Positions 8,831-18,352 of a DNA stretch of 64,000 nucleotides are shown in pieces. The stretch is from Pseudomonas fluorescens. GTDB taxonomy: Bacteria; Pseudomonadota; Gammaproteobacteria; Pseudomonadales; Pseudomonadaceae. The position numbers and the translations under genes are program-made. Numbering within the stretch: the stretch's first letter is position 1; each line of letters opens with the position of its first letter. Location of the stretch: assembly GCF_902497875.1 (NCBI RefSeq), contig NZ_CABVHY010000001.1:62001-126000 (forward strand). Reading direction: 5' to 3'. The notes beneath the pieces were generated by a model, which was not told the origin of the DNA, made no database searches, and saw only the letters and a program-made list of their open reading frames with translations.

Positions 8831-10186
8831 ATGAAGATCGACCGCCCCCTGTGGGCCGCGGGGGCTCTGTTGTGCCCGCAGCAATTCCAGCAACAGGCAC
8901 GCTGGGAAGCCTGGACCAACGAGAGTCTCGCCCATCTGTCCCTGGTACACCCTTGGGGGGTGCAGGCGCTGGCGTTTGACCCGCAAGCCCTGCGCCTGGG
9001 GAAACTCAAGGCAACCCAAGTGCGCGTGCGCATGCCCGATGGCACCTTGGTCGATAGCGATCACGCGGATCGGCTGCCCCCCGCCCTGGAGTTGGCCCGA
9101 CTGCTGTCCGATGACATCCAGGCCGCGACGTTGCTGCTTGCCTTGCCGCTGGAGCAGGGCAATGGCAACAACTGTTTGTTCGAGGATGCCAGGGCCGATC
9201 GGCCGACGCGCTATCGCCAGGATTGGCGTCAGGTGCAGGACGTCTACGCAGACGAGGTGCAGTCCATTGCAGTGCTGGAACACGCGCTGAGCCTGCGCCT
9301 GGATAACGACGAGAACGCCGATTACCTGACCTGCCCGGTCGCGCGTCTGGTGCGAGACGGGCAGGGTGCCTGGAGTCTCGATCCAGCCTACGTGCCACCG
9401 CTGCTCAGCTTCGCGGCTCATCCCGGGCTGCTGACACAGCTTGATAATCTGCTGACCCAGTTATCCGCCAAGCGTCAACGGCTGATGGGCATGCGTCGCG
9501 AGAGCAACCAACGCATGGCTGACTTCGCCGTGGCCGATGTCTCGTTGTTCTGGTTACTCAATGCCTTGAACACCTACCAGCCGGTATTGGCTGATCTCCA
9601 GGCTCATCCCGCGCGTCACCCCGAGCAGGTGTATCTGGATCTGGTCAAGCTGGCCGGCAGCCTGCTGACCTTTTCACTGGAACACGATATCGACAAGATT
9701 CCAGCCTATCGGCACGAGCACCTGGAAAGTGTATTTGCGCCGTTGATGGGCACTATCTCCTCCTTGCTCGAGGCGAGCCTGCCGTCGCGGGTCATTGCGC
9801 TGAAGCTGGAGGAAAGCGCTGCCAACCGCTGGCAGGTCACCCTCAACGATCTACGCCTGCGTGAGCCTGACGGCGCCGACTTCTATCTGTCGGTGCGTTG
9901 CCGCCTGCCGGCCGTGCAGTTGCAGAGCCAGTTCCCACGTCTGTGCAAGGTCGGTACACCGGATGATGTCGATCAACTGATCAACGCCGCGCTTGACGGT
10001 GTGCCTTTGCAGTCGCTCAGCCATGTGCCGGCGGCCATTCCGCTACGTCTCGAAAACCAGTACTTCGCCCTCGATCTCAGTCAAGCCAAGGGGCAGGCCA
10101 TGCTGGCTGCAGGGGTCTGTGCCTTCTACGTTCCGAGCACGTTGGCCGAGGTGAAACTTGAACTGTTCGCGGTGCTGCGCACATGA
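8831..10186 (+). CDS. tssK: T6SS baseplate protein TssK
   Basis: This 451-residue protein links the baseplate to the membrane complex. It starts with the family signature PLWAAGALLCPQQFQQQARWE, ending in the usual PQxFQQ motif, and carries the mid-protein LLSFAAHPGLLTQ and QRLMGMRRESNQ and the C-terminal ENQYFALDLS. The last bases overlap the tssL start (ATGA), which indicates translational coupling. TssK trimers bind TssF/TssG and the cytoplasmic domain of TssL. Confidence 0.96.
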   Translation: MKIDRPLWAAGALLCPQQFQQQARWEAWTNESLAHLSLVHPWGVQALAFDPQALRLGKLKATQVRVRMPDGTLVDSDHADRLPPALELARLLSDDIQAATLLLALPLEQGNGNNCLFEDARADRPTRYRQDWRQVQDVYADEVQSIAVLEHALSLRLDNDENADYLTCPVARLVRDGQGAWSLDPAYVPPLLSFAAHPGLLTQLDNLLTQLSAKRQRLMGMRRESNQRMADFAVADVSLFWLLNALNTYQPVLADLQAHPARHPEQVYLDLVKLAGSLLTFSLEHDIDKIPAYRHEHLESVFAPLMGTISSLLEASLPSRVIALKLEESAANRWQVTLNDLRLREPDGADFYLSVRCRLPAVQLQSQFPRLCKVGTPDDVDQLINAALDGVPLQSLSHVPAAIPLRLENQYFALDLSQAKGQAMLAAGVCAFYVPSTLAEVKLELFAVLRT

Positions 10187-10866
10187 ACCTGATCGCCCTC
10201 AAAACACACACCGCCGCTGCGGTGGATATCGACTCGCTGTTGCAGGACAGCTACCTGCTGGTAGTAGAGCTGCGGCAGGGCGCCTCGGCGCAAAACAGCC
10301 TGGATCTGTGGGAGCGCTGCGCGAAGCAGATTGAGCACGTTCGCCGACTGCTCGAGCATGCCGGCCTGAGCCAGCGCAGCATCGACCATATCAGCCACGC
10401 TCAATGCGCCTTGCTGGATGAAACCTTGCTCACCGGTGCCAAAGGCGAGGCCCATGCCGCCTGGGTCCGCGAGCCTATGCAGGCCAAGTTCTTCAATCGT
10501 CACCAAGCCGGTGAGTTCCTGTATGAAGACATGCGCGAAGTGTTGCGCGAGCCCGCACCGGATCGGCATGTGCTGACGGCATTCCAGCGGGTGTTGATGC
10601 TGGGGTTTCGCGGCCGTTACCGCGATGTGAACGACCCCGAACGTGAGCAATTGCTGGCAGCCCTCAATACGCAAGTCGCGCCACTGGAACTCAGCCATGG
10701 GTTAACCACACAAGCGCGTGTCGGCCATCAAATCAGCAGCCTGCGCGGGTTGCGATCACCACGAGCCCATGTTTTGGCGGTGGGCCTGTTGCTCGTCGGT
10801 GTCTGGTGGGGGCTGGATCATTTGTTGGGCGGTGTGATCGCCACGCTCTTGCCAGGCCAGGCGTGA
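10183..10866 (+). CDS. tssL: T6SS membrane-complex protein TssL (DotU/IcmH)
   Basis: This 227-residue protein has an N-terminal cytoplasmic helical domain (DSYLLVVELRQGASA near residue 20; HAQCALLDETLL near 68; VLREPAPDRHVLTAFQRVLMLGFRGRY) and one C-terminal membrane span near residue 200. That is the DotU topology. There is no peptidoglycan-binding domain on the protein itself. In this cluster that role probably falls to the separately encoded OmpA-domain protein immediately downstream, 10 bases away. Confidence 0.95.
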   Translation: MNLIALKTHTAAAVDIDSLLQDSYLLVVELRQGASAQNSLDLWERCAKQIEHVRRLLEHAGLSQRSIDHISHAQCALLDETLLTGAKGEAHAAWVREPMQAKFFNRHQAGEFLYEDMREVLREPAPDRHVLTAFQRVLMLGFRGRYRDVNDPEREQLLAALNTQVAPLELSHGLTTQARVGHQISSLRGLRSPRAHVLAVGLLLVGVWWGLDHLLGGVIATLLPGQA

Positions 10867-10876
10867 GGGGGCGTTG

Positions 10877-12616
10877 ATGACGCTCAAGCTGACACGAGGC
10901 CTTTGGCTGTGGGCCGGTGCGCTAGTTCTGGCGCTGCTGGCTATCATTCCGCTTGCAGCCGGGATGCGGGCGATGGCTGTTCTAACCACTGTGGTCTTCG
11001 TTGCCGTGGCCTGGATCCGGGCGGGGCGGCGTGCAGCGCAGCTGTGCGAGTCATTGGTCCTGGCCGACAGCACTTCCTTGCCACCTGCTGCCTACCGCCA
11101 ACCCGTGGTATTGGTTTGTGGTGATGGTCTAGCCGGGCTGTTTGGCGCGATTCCCGCTGAACAACTGGCCCTGCGCGTGACCGAGCAAGGTTGCTATCTG
11201 CCGGTACCCGATCTGGAGCAGCTACCGGTGGTGGCCGCTAGCCTGGTGGCCTTGCGCCCGGACTGGGGTGGGCAGCTCAGCGTCATGTTCATCGCCAACC
11301 CGGGTGAGCACACCGACGCCGCCGTACTGGCCGGCCAGGTCCGCGCCTTCGGCTACCAGGTAAGCCTGACTCGCCAACGCGGCATAGCGTTGCCGCTACT
11401 GCTGGTGAGCTACCTGCAAGCCTCGCGAGGCGAAGGGCCCTGGTTCAGTTGGGAGGCAGGACAGCCCAGCCCCAGCGTGCGCGAGGCGGGTGCGTGCGTC
11501 AGCCTGGCCGATTGGCAACGGCAGGCGGCTGACTCCACAACGCAGGCCGCACGGTTGCAAGGTTGCGTACAACTGAACAGCGCTGCGGCCTGGCTGAGTG
11601 AAGCGGTGCTGCCACACCTGACGACCCGCGAAGCCCGCAACCTCGTCAGTCCGCCGGTGGCCTGCGCCATCGCCCTGGTACCGGCGCTTCCCCGGACGCT
11701 GACGGGCAATCTGTGGCAGCAATGGCTGCGCGATAAGATTGCGCTGGTTGATACCAGGCAGATTTCCCCCGGGCCGGACACATCATTGCCGTTTCCCGAT
11801 CCCTTGCTACACCTGCTACCCACTCACGTCCAGCGCCCCCCGATACACAGCGCGGTTCTGATCGCTCTGTGGCTGTTCACGGTTGCCGGCATCGTTGCCC
11901 TGGCCAGCTCGGCCTGGCAGAACACCCTGCTGGTACGTCAGGTCAGTGATGACCTGCGTCGTTATACGTCTATTTCCCCATCGCAACATCGTGACCGGCC
12001 CGAGTTCGCCTTGCGCGAAAAGGCAGTGGCGGTGCTCCACGAGGACGCCACACGTCTGGACAGCTACTACCGACAGGGCGCACCCCTGTCGTTAGGCCTG
12101 GGCCTGTATCGCGGCGAACGCCTGCGGGCGCTGCTGCTGGCGGTGATTGCCAGTCACCGTCAGCCGTCGGCGGCGCCAATGCCAGCAGGGGTTTCCCATC
12201 CGGTGCGGCTGGACAGCCTGTCACTGTTCAGTACGGGCAGCGCCCAGCTCAAGCCTGACTCGACCAAAGTGCTGATCAATGCCCTGGTCGACATCAAGGC
12301 CCAGTCAGGCTGGCTGATCGTCATTACCGGGCATACCGATGCCACGGGCAACGCCGATCTGAATCTCAAGCTGTCTCGCGCCCGAGCCGCCGCGGTGCAT
12401 GACTGGATGCAACGCATGAGCGATATCCCCGACAACTGCTTCGCTGTCCAGGGCTTTGGCGCCAGCCAGCCGATCGCCAGCAATGACACCGAGGCCGGGC
12501 GCACGGCCAACCGTCGCGTCGATATCCGTCTGGTGCCGGAAGTGGGGGCCTGTGTGCTCCCCACTGCGGGGCCGGACAGACAACCCCCTGTCGCAATCAG
12601 CGGCATTCATTTTTGA
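10877..12616 (+). CDS. T6SS-associated inner-membrane protein with C-terminal OmpA domain
   Basis: The product has 579 residues. Two adjacent hydrophobic segments lie at the N-terminus (about 8-45), followed by a region of about 280 residues without a recognised domain, a further membrane span near 330-350 and a C-terminal OmpA/Pal peptidoglycan-binding domain. The OmpA domain begins at VRLDSLSLFSTGSAQLKP and contains GHTDATGNAD, LSRARAAAVHDWM and NRRVDIRL. It probably anchors the TssJLM complex to the cell wall, as TagL-type proteins do. ATG 10877 is preferred to TTG 10874, with a purine-rich GAGGGGG upstream. Its OmpA portion is nearly duplicated in the last T6SS gene. Confidence 0.88.
   Translation: MTLKLTRGLWLWAGALVLALLAIIPLAAGMRAMAVLTTVVFVAVAWIRAGRRAAQLCESLVLADSTSLPPAAYRQPVVLVCGDGLAGLFGAIPAEQLALRVTEQGCYLPVPDLEQLPVVAASLVALRPDWGGQLSVMFIANPGEHTDAAVLAGQVRAFGYQVSLTRQRGIALPLLLVSYLQASRGEGPWFSWEAGQPSPSVREAGACVSLADWQRQAADSTTQAARLQGCVQLNSAAAWLSEAVLPHLTTREARNLVSPPVACAIALVPALPRTLTGNLWQQWLRDKIALVDTRQISPGPDTSLPFPDPLLHLLPTHVQRPPIHSAVLIALWLFTVAGIVALASSAWQNTLLVRQVSDDLRRYTSISPSQHRDRPEFALREKAVAVLHEDATRLDSYYRQGAPLSLGLGLYRGERLRALLLAVIASHRQPSAAPMPAGVSHPVRLDSLSLFSTGSAQLKPDSTKVLINALVDIKAQSGWLIVITGHTDATGNADLNLKLSRARAAAVHDWMQRMSDIPDNCFAVQGFGASQPIASNDTEAGRTANRRVDIRLVPEVGACVLPTAGPDRQPPVAISGIHF
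12201..12554 (+). repeat. direct repeat copy 1 (OmpA domain)
   Basis: This 354-base segment aligns without gaps to 33135-33488 in the same orientation. By hand count there are about 41 mismatches, or roughly 88% identity. It encodes the OmpA domain of the protein after tssL. The copies lie 20,934 bases apart and bracket most of the T6SS cluster. Confidence 0.9.
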
Positions 12617-12631
12617 GAAAAGGAGCTTCAC

Positions 12632-13126
12632 ATGGCAATTCCGATTTACCTGTGGCTGGCAGTAGATGACGCCGGCCAGGAGATCGCAGGTTCGGTGGAT
12701 GTGCAAGGACGCGAGGGTAGCATCGAGGTGCTAGCCCAGGACCATAGCCTGTACATCCCCACCGACAACAACACTGGCAAGCTGACAGGCACCCGTATTC
12801 ACACGCCATTCCAGTTCATCAAGGAAATCGATGCCTCCAGCCCCTATCTGTACAAGGCGGCGGCCACCGGGCAGACCCTCAAGTTCGCCGAATTCAAGTG
12901 GTACCGCATCGACCACGCAGGCCAGGAAGTCGAGTACTTCGTCACCACGCTGGAAAACGTCAAAGTGGTGAAAGTCGCGTCGAAAATGCACGACGTCAAG
13001 GACCCGACCAAGGAGAAGCACAACCACCTCGAGCAAGTTGAACTGCGCTACGAGAAGGTCACCTGGACCTACAAGGACGGCAACATCACCCACTCCGATT
13101 CATGGAACGAACGCCAGAGCGCTTGA
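12632..13126 (+). CDS. hcp: T6SS tail tube protein Hcp (TssD)
   Basis: This 164-residue Hcp-family protein forms the hexameric rings of the inner tube, which is expelled by the sheath. Visible features are the start MAIPIYLWL, DDAGQEIAGSVDVQGREGS, HTPFQFIKEIDASSPYLYKA, the YFVTTLENVKVV strand and the C-terminal VTWTYKDGNITHSDSW. A strong AAAAGGAGC lies just upstream of ATG 12632. Two stem-loops follow the stop codon. No C-terminal toxin extension is present. Confidence 0.97.
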   Translation: MAIPIYLWLAVDDAGQEIAGSVDVQGREGSIEVLAQDHSLYIPTDNNTGKLTGTRIHTPFQFIKEIDASSPYLYKAAATGQTLKFAEFKWYRIDHAGQEVEYFVTTLENVKVVKVASKMHDVKDPTKEKHNHLEQVELRYEKVTWTYKDGNITHSDSWNERQSA

Positions 13127-13136
13127 CGTGAGAGAG

Positions 13137-13205
13137 CCAGCAGACGGGCCTCTGTCTGCTGGTCCCGGTGTGCCGGGTTGAGCGTCCGTTCGCGGGCGTT
13201 CAACC
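13137..13205 (+). promoter_or_regulatory. two stem-loops after hcp
   Basis: The first hairpin (13137-13145 with 13154-13162) has nine perfect pairs and an 8-base loop. The second (13176-13188 with 13193-13205) has 13 continuous pairs if G-U pairs are counted, closed by a TTCG tetraloop. No T-run follows either, so they are poor intrinsic terminators. They fit better as 3' stabilising or processing structures that would let hcp mRNA outlast the downstream message. Confidence 0.6.
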
Positions 13206-13272
13206 AGACACATCGACCCGCCGCTTGCACAACCGACTACGCGCCGAGAATCCAGAACAAGGACGCACCCCC

Positions 13273-15942
13273 ATGGCACACCCTTCCACCCGTTTGCTTC
13301 GTCGCCTCAATCCCTACTGCGTCCAGGCGCTGAGTGCGGCGGCTTCGCTGTGCCAAAGTCGTGCCCATGGGCAGATCAGCATCGAGCACTGGTTGCTCAA
13401 GCTGCTGGAGCAAGGCGAGGGTGATTTGACCCTCATCGCGCGCCGCTACGAATGGGATATGGACGCGCTCTGGCGCGGGTTGCTCGACCATCTGGACAGC
13501 CTGCCGCGCAGTGTGCAGAGCAAGCCGCAGTTGTGTGGCAAGTTGCAGCTACTGATCAAGAACGCTTGGCTTCGTGCATCGCTGGACGACGAGAACAATG
13601 ATTACCTGCGTTCAGTACACCTGCTCGGTGCGCTGCTGGAGACTCCCGGCCTGCTGGCTTGCGAGGCTGCCTGGCCGCTGCTCAGCCTCAGCGATACTCA
13701 GTTGCAGCATGTGCTTCCATTACTTGATCAACATTCCGAAGAGCGTCCACAGGTGCAGCAAGAAACTGCCCTGGGCCAAATAGAAGCGTCGCCAAACCTG
13801 CTCGCTACTACCCCATCCAGCGCCGCCAGGCACGATGCCTTGCAGGCCGTGCTGGACAAATTCACCCAGGACCTCACCGCCAAGGCCCGGGACGGGCGGA
13901 TCGACCCGGTGTTCGGCCGCGACGATGAAATCCGTCAGGTTATCGACATCCTCAGTCGCCGCCGCAAGAACAACCCGATCCTGGTCGGCGAACCCGGGGT
14001 GGGCAAGACCGCCCTGGTCGAAGGCCTGGCCTTGCGCATCGCCCAGGGCAATGTCCCGGACAGCCTCAAGGCGGTCAGTGTGCGCACCCTCGACCTGGGT
14101 CTGTTGCAAGCGGGCGCCGGCGTCAAAGGCGAATTCGAACAACGCCTGAAAAACGTCATCGAGGCCGTGCAGCAGTCAGAAAACCCGGTGCTGCTATTTA
14201 TCGACGAAGCCCATACCCTGATCGGCGCCGGCAACCAGGCCGGCGGTGCCGACGCGGCGAATCTGCTCAAGCCCGCCTTGGCCCGTGGAGAGTTGCGCAC
14301 CATCGCCGCCACCACCTGGAGCGAATACAAACAGTACTTCGAGCGCGACGCCGCCCTGGAGCGGCGCTTCCAGAGGGTCAAGGTCGACGAGCCGGACGAC
14401 GCCAATGCCAGCCTCATGTTGCGTGGCCTCAAGGCACGCTACGCCAGCCACCATGGCGTGCACATCCAGGATGCGGCGGTACAGGCCGCGGTCAGCCTGT
14501 CGCGGCGCTACCTGACCGGCCGCCAACTGCCGGACAAAGCCGTCGACCTGCTCGACACCGCCAGCGCGCGAGTGCGCATGAGCCTCGACTGCGAACCGCA
14601 GGCGCTGGTCCGACTCAAGGCCCGTCAGGCCGCTCTGGAGCTGGAGCGCCAGGCTCTGGAAGAGGATCGGCAACTCAGCGGCAGCAGCGCCAGTGAGCGT
14701 CTGACGCTGATCGCTGCGCAACAGGCCGAGCTGCACCGCCAGCAGATCGAGCTGGAGCAGCAATACCGCTACCAACTCGAGCTGACACAGCAACTGCTCG
14801 CCGCACGCCAGGCGGAACCACCCCGGATGGACGCCTGCGCGGAGCTGCAACGACAACTGACCACGGCCCAAGGCAACCAACCGTTGCTTTGCCTCGACGT
14901 CACCGCCCGCAGCGTGGCCGAAGTGATCGCCGACTGGACCGGAGTGCCGCTGGGCAGCCTGCTCAAGGACGAACACGCCAACCTGCTGGCGCTGGAACAG
15001 CAATTGGCTGAGCGTGTCATTGGTCAGGACCCTGCCCTGAGCGCTCTGGCCCAGCGTCTGCGGGCGGCCAAGACCGGCCTGACCGAAGAAAAAGCGCCAC
15101 TGGGCGTCTTCCTGCTGGTGGGCACCAGTGGCGTCGGCAAGACCGAAACCGCCCTGGCGCTGGCCGACAGCCTGTTCGGTGGCGAGAAGTCGCTGATCAC
15201 CCTCAACCTCTCCGAGTACCAGGAAGCCCACACCGTCAGCCAACTCAAAGGCTCGCCCCCTGGCTACGTCGGCTACGGCCAAGGGGGTGTGCTCACCGAA
15301 GCGGTGCGGCAACGGCCCTACAGCGTTGTACTGCTCGACGAAGTCGAGAAAGCCCATCGCGACGTACTCAATCTGTTTTACCAGGTCTTCGATCGCGGCT
15401 TCATGCGCGATGGCGAAGGGCGCGAAATCGACTTTCGCAACACCGTCATTCTCATGACCTCCAACCTCGGCAGCGACCCACTGCAAGCCTGTCTGCAGGA
15501 GCAGCCCGACACGCCTGACAACGCCCTGCAGGAACTGCTGCGGCCGATCCTGCGCGAGCACTTCCAGCCGGCCTTGCTGGCACGCTTTCAGACCCTGATC
15601 TACCGCCCACTGCAAGCCGACGCACTCAAGCGCATCGTCGCCCTCAAACTCGCCCAGGTCGCCAGGCGCCTGCAGCGCCACTACGGCCTGGACTGCCAGA
15701 TCGAAGACCCCCTCAACGATGCCCTGGTTGCCGCCTGCCTGCTGCCCGACTCCGGCGCGCGCAACATCGACAGCCTGCTCAACCAGCAGATCCTGCCGGT
15801 GCTCAGCCAACAGCTGCTGCAACGCCAGGCGGCCCGGCAGAAAACCCACGGCGTGACCCTGGGCTACAGCGACGATGAAGGCATCACGCTGCACTTCACC
15901 GACGCACCGGACGCGGCACAACCCGTCGCCATGGAGGCCTGA
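13273..15942 (+). CDS. clpV: T6SS AAA+ ATPase ClpV (TssH)
   Basis: This 889-residue Clp/Hsp100-type ATPase disassembles contracted TssBC sheath. It has an N-terminal Clp repeat domain (HGQISIEHWLLKLLEQGEGDL). The first AAA+ domain carries Walker A GEPGVGKTAL near residue 240 and Walker B LLFIDEAHTLIGAG. A middle coiled coil follows, and then a second AAA+ domain with GTSGVGKTETAL near 617 and VVLLDEVEKAH. ATG 13273 (MAHPSTRLL) has AAGGA upstream, and the open frame from 13168 includes the hairpin region and is unlikely to be translated. vgrG begins one base after its stop. Confidence 0.96.
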   Translation: MAHPSTRLLRRLNPYCVQALSAAASLCQSRAHGQISIEHWLLKLLEQGEGDLTLIARRYEWDMDALWRGLLDHLDSLPRSVQSKPQLCGKLQLLIKNAWLRASLDDENNDYLRSVHLLGALLETPGLLACEAAWPLLSLSDTQLQHVLPLLDQHSEERPQVQQETALGQIEASPNLLATTPSSAARHDALQAVLDKFTQDLTAKARDGRIDPVFGRDDEIRQVIDILSRRRKNNPILVGEPGVGKTALVEGLALRIAQGNVPDSLKAVSVRTLDLGLLQAGAGVKGEFEQRLKNVIEAVQQSENPVLLFIDEAHTLIGAGNQAGGADAANLLKPALARGELRTIAATTWSEYKQYFERDAALERRFQRVKVDEPDDANASLMLRGLKARYASHHGVHIQDAAVQAAVSLSRRYLTGRQLPDKAVDLLDTASARVRMSLDCEPQALVRLKARQAALELERQALEEDRQLSGSSASERLTLIAAQQAELHRQQIELEQQYRYQLELTQQLLAARQAEPPRMDACAELQRQLTTAQGNQPLLCLDVTARSVAEVIADWTGVPLGSLLKDEHANLLALEQQLAERVIGQDPALSALAQRLRAAKTGLTEEKAPLGVFLLVGTSGVGKTETALALADSLFGGEKSLITLNLSEYQEAHTVSQLKGSPPGYVGYGQGGVLTEAVRQRPYSVVLLDEVEKAHRDVLNLFYQVFDRGFMRDGEGREIDFRNTVILMTSNLGSDPLQACLQEQPDTPDNALQELLRPILREHFQPALLARFQTLIYRPLQADALKRIVALKLAQVARRLQRHYGLDCQIEDPLNDALVAACLLPDSGARNIDSLLNQQILPVLSQQLLQRQAARQKTHGVTLGYSDDEGITLHFTDAPDAAQPVAMEA

Positions 15943-15943
15943 C

Positions 15944-18319
15944 ATGACCAGCCCACTGCGCACCTTCTTCGACCACAGCCGCCACCAACTCCGCGTCCGC
16001 AATGTCGAGGCACGGCTCGACGTCCTGGCCTTCCACGGCGAAGAACGCCTGAGCCAGCCGTTCAGCTACGGCGTGGAATTCACCTGCCCCCAGCAGGACC
16101 TGGCCGCCGACCAGTTGCTCAACCAGGAGGCCAGTTTCAGCCTGCATGGCGCGCCGCAAAAACTGCCGTTCCTCGGCCTGAGCGCGCCCCCGGTCAAACC
16201 GCTGCGCACGCTGCACGGGGTGATAACCGGCTTCCAGCGCCTGTCCGGCTCCCACGACGAAGCCCGCTACGCAATCACCCTGCAGCCGCGCCTGGCGCTG
16301 CTCGGCCGTGGCCAACAGTTTCGCCTCTACCAGCACCAGTCGGTGCCGGAGATCGTCGAGCAGATCTTGCGCAGCCGCCACGACTTCCGCGGGCAGGATT
16401 TTTTCTTCGACCTGCACCGCGAATACCCTAAGCGCGAACAGGTCATGCAGTACGGCGAAAGCGACCTGGCCTTCATCGACCGGCTATTGGCCGAGGTCGG
16501 CATCTGGTACCGCTTCACCAGCGACGAACGCCTGCGCATCGACGTCGTCGAGTTCCACGACGACCAGCGCGCCTATCAGTTCGACGTCGAGCTGCCATAC
16601 CGCCCGCCCGGCGGGCTGAACAGCAGCGGCCAGGACGGCGTATGGCACCTGCAGACCCACCACCAGGTGGTGGAACAGCACGTCAACATCCGCGCCTATC
16701 ACGACCTTGACGCCAGCGCCCACCTCGACGGCGACATCGACCACAGCCGGGGCGCAAAAACCACCTACGGCGAGGCCTACCACTACGCCGAGCCCTACCG
16801 CGTGCTCGGCGACCGCTACCAACACTACGAAGACCTGCCCAGCGAAAGCGGCTACTTCTACGCACGCCTGCGCCACGAGCGCTACCTCAATGCCCAGACC
16901 CACCTCAGCGGCGTCAGCAGCAGCGCCAGCCTGGCCCCCGGCCAGGTGCTGAAGATCTCCGGCGGCGCGCCGCAGGCCTTCGCCCCCGGCGCGGTGATCA
17001 CCCGGCTGAGCACCCACGCCGCGCGCGATGCCAGCTTCGAAGCCCGTTTCGAGGCGATGCCCTACGCGGAAAACGTCTGCTTCCGCCCGCCGTTGCCGGC
17101 CAAGCCGCAAATCGCCGGCACGGTGCCGGCCCGCGTCACCAGCTCGCGGCAAAACGACCCCTACGCTCATATCGACCTGCAAGGGCGCTACAAAGTGAAC
17201 TTCCTGTTCGACCGCGATCAATGGCCCATCGGCCAGGAAAGCGCCTGGCTGCGCCTGGCCCGGCCCTACGCCGGCGACACCCACGGCCTGCACCTGCCCC
17301 TGCTCGCCGGCACCGAAGTGGCGGTGGCCTTCGAACAGGGCGACCCGGACCGCCCCTACATCGCCCATGCCCTGCACGACAACCGCCACCCCGATCCCGT
17401 CACCCTGCAAAACTACAAGCGCAACGTGCTGCGCACCCCGGCCAACAACAAACTGCGAATGGACGATACGCGCGGGCAGGAGCACATCAAGCTCAGTACC
17501 GAGTATGGCGGCAAGAGTCAGTTGAATCTGGGGCATGTGGTCGATGCCGAGAAGCAGAAGCGCGGGGAAGGGTTTGAACTGCGGACCGATGACTGGGGCG
17601 CCATTCGTGCAGGGAAAGGCCTGTTCATCAGTGCCGAGGGGCAGGCCAAGGCGCAGGGCCCGGTGCTCGACATGAGCGCCGCGATGGAGCGCTTGCAACA
17701 GGCCGGCGACCAACTGCAAAACCTCTCCGTCGACGCCCAGGCCAGCCAGACCGACCCGGCCGATGTGCAGGCGCAACTGAACCTGCTCAAGCAAGACCTG
17801 GCGCAGCTCAAGTCATCGGTGCTGCTGCTCAGCGCGCCCCAGGGCATCGCCCTGACCAGCGGCAAGCACCTGCAGTTGGCGGCGCAAAACAACCTGATGC
17901 TCAACGCCGGAGGCGAGGCCGACATCAGCGTGGTCAAACGCCTGTTCATCGGCGTGGGGCAGGGGCTGAGCCTGTTCGTGCGCAAGCTGGGTATCAAGCT
18001 GATCGCCAACCAGGGACCGGTGAGCGTGCAAGCGCAGAACGACAAAATCGAGCTGATGGCTCGCCATGAGCTGGACATCACCAGCACCGAAGACGAGATC
18101 CGCATCACCGCCAAGAAGAAAATCACCCTCAACGCCGGTGGCAGCTACATCACCCTGGATGCGTGCTGCATCGAATCGGGCACGGCGGGTGACTACACCG
18201 TCAAGGCGGCGCATTTCGAGGCCCGAGGCCCAGCGAGTCAGGTGCTTCAAATGCCGCCGCTAGCTCGCTTGACCGAGCATGCAAGCGAGTCCCCGGGGCG
18301 TACGGATTTCTCCGGCTGA
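15944..18319 (+). CDS. vgrG: T6SS spike protein VgrG (TssI)
   Basis: This 791-residue protein forms the trimeric tip of the T6SS needle. The gp27-like N-terminal part is clear (LDVLAFHGEERLSQPFSYGVEF; later VPEIVEQILRSRHDF and MQYGESDLAFIDRLLAEVGIWYRF). An OB-fold/gp5 region with QWPIGQESAWLRLARPYAG follows, then a DUF2345 region with a repeating beta-strand pattern (residues about 600-770). No enzymatic extension is visible at the C-terminus, so the effector is probably carried as cargo, most simply the product of the next gene. Start ATG 15944 has GGAGG upstream. Confidence 0.96.
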   Translation: MTSPLRTFFDHSRHQLRVRNVEARLDVLAFHGEERLSQPFSYGVEFTCPQQDLAADQLLNQEASFSLHGAPQKLPFLGLSAPPVKPLRTLHGVITGFQRLSGSHDEARYAITLQPRLALLGRGQQFRLYQHQSVPEIVEQILRSRHDFRGQDFFFDLHREYPKREQVMQYGESDLAFIDRLLAEVGIWYRFTSDERLRIDVVEFHDDQRAYQFDVELPYRPPGGLNSSGQDGVWHLQTHHQVVEQHVNIRAYHDLDASAHLDGDIDHSRGAKTTYGEAYHYAEPYRVLGDRYQHYEDLPSESGYFYARLRHERYLNAQTHLSGVSSSASLAPGQVLKISGGAPQAFAPGAVITRLSTHAARDASFEARFEAMPYAENVCFRPPLPAKPQIAGTVPARVTSSRQNDPYAHIDLQGRYKVNFLFDRDQWPIGQESAWLRLARPYAGDTHGLHLPLLAGTEVAVAFEQGDPDRPYIAHALHDNRHPDPVTLQNYKRNVLRTPANNKLRMDDTRGQEHIKLSTEYGGKSQLNLGHVVDAEKQKRGEGFELRTDDWGAIRAGKGLFISAEGQAKAQGPVLDMSAAMERLQQAGDQLQNLSVDAQASQTDPADVQAQLNLLKQDLAQLKSSVLLLSAPQGIALTSGKHLQLAAQNNLMLNAGGEADISVVKRLFIGVGQGLSLFVRKLGIKLIANQGPVSVQAQNDKIELMARHELDITSTEDEIRITAKKKITLNAGGSYITLDACCIESGTAGDYTVKAAHFEARGPASQVLQMPPLARLTEHASESPGRTDFSG

Positions 18320-18352
18320 CATCTTTTTGCACAACAAGGAGCGACATTTCAC

